The position numbers and the translations under genes were made by a program. Shown here piece after piece: positions 5,341 to 6,590 of a DNA stretch of 6,590 bases; within the stretch, counting starts at the first letter, position 1; each line of letters begins with the position of its first letter. The stretch spans positions 1 to 6,590 of the forward strand of contig JAITWU010000351.1 in the NCBI GenBank assembly GCA_031285115.1, written 5' to 3'. Source of the DNA: Azonexus sp. GTDB taxonomy: Bacteria > Pseudomonadota > Gammaproteobacteria > Burkholderiales > Rhodocyclaceae. The notes beneath the pieces were generated by a model that saw nothing but the letters and a program-made list of their open reading frames with translations, was not told the DNA's origin and made no database searches.

Positions 5341-6540
5341 ATGATTGACTTTACGCTGACGGAAGATCAACTCAGCTTGCAGGAAGTCGCGAGAAAATTC
5401 GCCGAGAAGGAAGTAAAGCCCAAGGCCGCCGAAATCGACCGGATGGCTGACCCGCGCCAGGCTTTTGACGCCGAAGCGACGCGCAAAGCCTGCGCGCTCG
5501 GCTTTCACGCCATGCTCGTTCCGGAAAAATGGGGCGGTCTCGGCCTGACGATGAACGATTTCATCATCGTCATCGAAGAACTGGCGGCGGCTGACATCGG
5601 CTTCGCCATGAATCTCGCCGTCAGTTGCTCGGTCAGCAAAATGATCGCCGACAACGGCACCGAGGCGCAGGCCGAGCGTTGGCTGCGCCCCTACTGCGAC
5701 ATGCGGGGCGACACGCACCATCTGGTCGCCTTCGGCGGCACCGAACCTTCCGGCGGCACTGAAATTTTCTGCGGCGACCCCGATCCCCGGCTGGGAACCC
5801 GCACCACGGCAAGAGCGGATGGCGGCGACTACATCATCAACGGTGCCAAATGCTTCATCACCAATACCAGCCGCGCCGAGTTGTACGGCGTCCTCGCCCG
5901 CACCGACAAGACAAAAAACAACCTCGTCGCCAACAGTGTTTTTTTCTTCACTCCCGACACCCCCGGTTTTTCCATCGGCAAGATCGAGGACAAAATGGGC
6001 CACCGGGGCATGAGCAACGGCGAACTCATCTTCGACAACATGCGGCTTGCGAAGGACGACATGATCGGAGCGGCAGGCGAAGGGTTGCCGATTCTGATGC
6101 GTTGTTACCACGTCAACGGCGTCATGACCGGCGCCCTGTCGATAGGGCTGGCCCGCGCCGCCTACGAAATGGCCCTCAATTACGCCAGGGAGCGCGTCAT
6201 CTGGGGACAGCCGATCATCGGCTACCAGGCAATCAGCCACCTGCTCGTCGATATGAAGATGCAGATCGAGGCCGCCCGCTTGCTCACCCAGCGCATTGCC
6301 TGGGCAACTCAGTACGGTATTCACGACAAGGGCATCCATCCTGCCATGGGCAAGGTATTCGCTTCGGAAATGGCCCGCAAGGTCACCACCGACGCGCTTC
6401 AGATATTGGGCGGATCGGGCTACATGAAGGGGTTCCCGGCTGAAAAATATGTCCGCGATTCGATGGTCACCACCATTTACGACGGCGCTAACCAGGTGCT
6501 GCGCAACTTCATGGCGATGGATATGTTCAGGACTGCCTGA
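5341..6540 (+). CDS. Acyl-CoA dehydrogenase-family flavoprotein with altered catalytic base
   Basis: A 399-residue protein of normal length for a soluble acyl-CoA dehydrogenase, with FAD-dependent alpha,beta-dehydrogenation of a CoA thioester as the expected role. The order is an N-terminal helical domain (1-125), a beta domain with the flavin loop AFGGTEPSGGTE (130-141) and INGAKCFITN (166-175), MGHRGMSNGELIFDN (219-233), and a C-terminal helical domain with ERVIWGQPI (284-292), QILGGSGY (354-361) and VRDSMVTTIYDGANQ (371-385). An extension, FCGDPDPRLG (143-152), sits in the beta domain. D381 stands where short- and medium-chain enzymes have the catalytic Glu of YEG. Helix G reads YHVNG (256-260), so the isovaleryl/long-chain Glu position is N259 and the conserved Arg (R256 of MCAD) is G260. 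The start is fixed by AGGAGG eight bases upstream. It is probably cytoplasmic and would pass electrons to ETF. The substrate is unknown; a non-linear or alicyclic acyl group is one possibility. Confidence 0.92.
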   Translation: MIDFTLTEDQLSLQEVARKFAEKEVKPKAAEIDRMADPRQAFDAEATRKACALGFHAMLVPEKWGGLGLTMNDFIIVIEELAAADIGFAMNLAVSCSVSKMIADNGTEAQAERWLRPYCDMRGDTHHLVAFGGTEPSGGTEIFCGDPDPRLGTRTTARADGGDYIINGAKCFITNTSRAELYGVLARTDKTKNNLVANSVFFFTPDTPGFSIGKIEDKMGHRGMSNGELIFDNMRLAKDDMIGAAGEGLPILMRCYHVNGVMTGALSIGLARAAYEMALNYARERVIWGQPIIGYQAISHLLVDMKMQIEAARLLTQRIAWATQYGIHDKGIHPAMGKVFASEMARKVTTDALQILGGSGYMKGFPAEKYVRDSMVTTIYDGANQVLRNFMAMDMFRTA

Positions 6541-6590
6541 AACGTCACCTGCGGCAGCCGGGGCCGGGGGCTGAAAGCGCACCCGGCGGC
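6541..6590 (+). other. Non-coding tail after the acyl-CoA dehydrogenase
   Basis: These last 50 bases are very GC-rich. CAGCC (6555-6559) can pair with GGCTG (6569-6573) over a nine-base loop, but the stem is short and no T-tract follows. The operon end is therefore not demonstrated, and another gene could begin just beyond the window. Confidence 0.3.

Noticed and set aside
6555..6573. A terminator after the acyl-CoA dehydrogenase
   Set aside because: It has only a 5-bp stem with a nine-base GC-rich loop and no T-tract; the window ends before anything firmer can be seen.
5278..6582. A 434-codon open frame on the minus strand opposite the acyl-CoA dehydrogenase
   Set aside because: It is a shadow of the real gene: no domain, low-complexity composition, and it starts and stops without regard to intergenic signals.
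1..6590. Mobile element, CRISPR array, tRNA or rRNA
   Set aside because: I saw no transposase or integrase motifs, regularly spaced repeats, or tRNA- or rRNA-like stretches on either strand.

Overview
The window is GC-rich DNA with dense coding, short intergenic gaps and clear Shine-Dalgarno sites. The protein types suggest a catabolically versatile proteobacterium. A betaproteobacterium is plausible, but no rRNA, tRNA or marker gene fixes the lineage.

Layout: an AraC-family regulator (41-871, minus strand) is transcribed away from a five-gene run on the plus strand. The two are separated by a 381-base divergent regulatory region (872-1252) that holds repeated and palindromic sequence elements. 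The plus-strand genes are, in order: an Asp/Glu/hydantoin racemase-superfamily protein (1253-2020); a [2Fe-2S] subunit (2084-2557) and a Tat-exported molybdopterin subunit (2554-4713) of an isoquinoline-1-oxidoreductase-like molybdenum hydroxylase, overlapping at ATGA; a small secreted cupin (4759-5259); and an acyl-CoA dehydrogenase (5341-6540). Gaps inside the run are 63, -4, 45 and 80 bases, and no convincing intrinsic terminator interrupts it, so it is probably one operon.

Working model (inference): the AraC-type protein senses a small organic compound and controls the cassette. The molybdenum hydroxylase, probably exported as a folded heterodimer, would hydroxylate or oxidise an N-heterocyclic, aromatic or aldehyde substrate in the periplasm, with the exported cupin beside it. 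The cytoplasmic acyl-CoA dehydrogenase and the racemase-fold protein would act on later acid or CoA-thioester intermediates. No CoA ligase, transporter, cytochrome c electron acceptor or XdhC-type maturation factor lies in the window, so the pathway is incomplete here.

The most unusual feature is that two of the enzymes depart from their family's catalytic consensus. The racemase-fold protein has Thr and Ser where both catalytic cysteines should be. The acyl-CoA dehydrogenase has Asp at the usual catalytic Glu position and lacks the conserved helix-G Arg. The molybdenum subunit keeps its catalytic Glu but has altered cofactor-loop sequences. Together these point to a cassette for an uncommon substrate that I cannot match to a named pathway.
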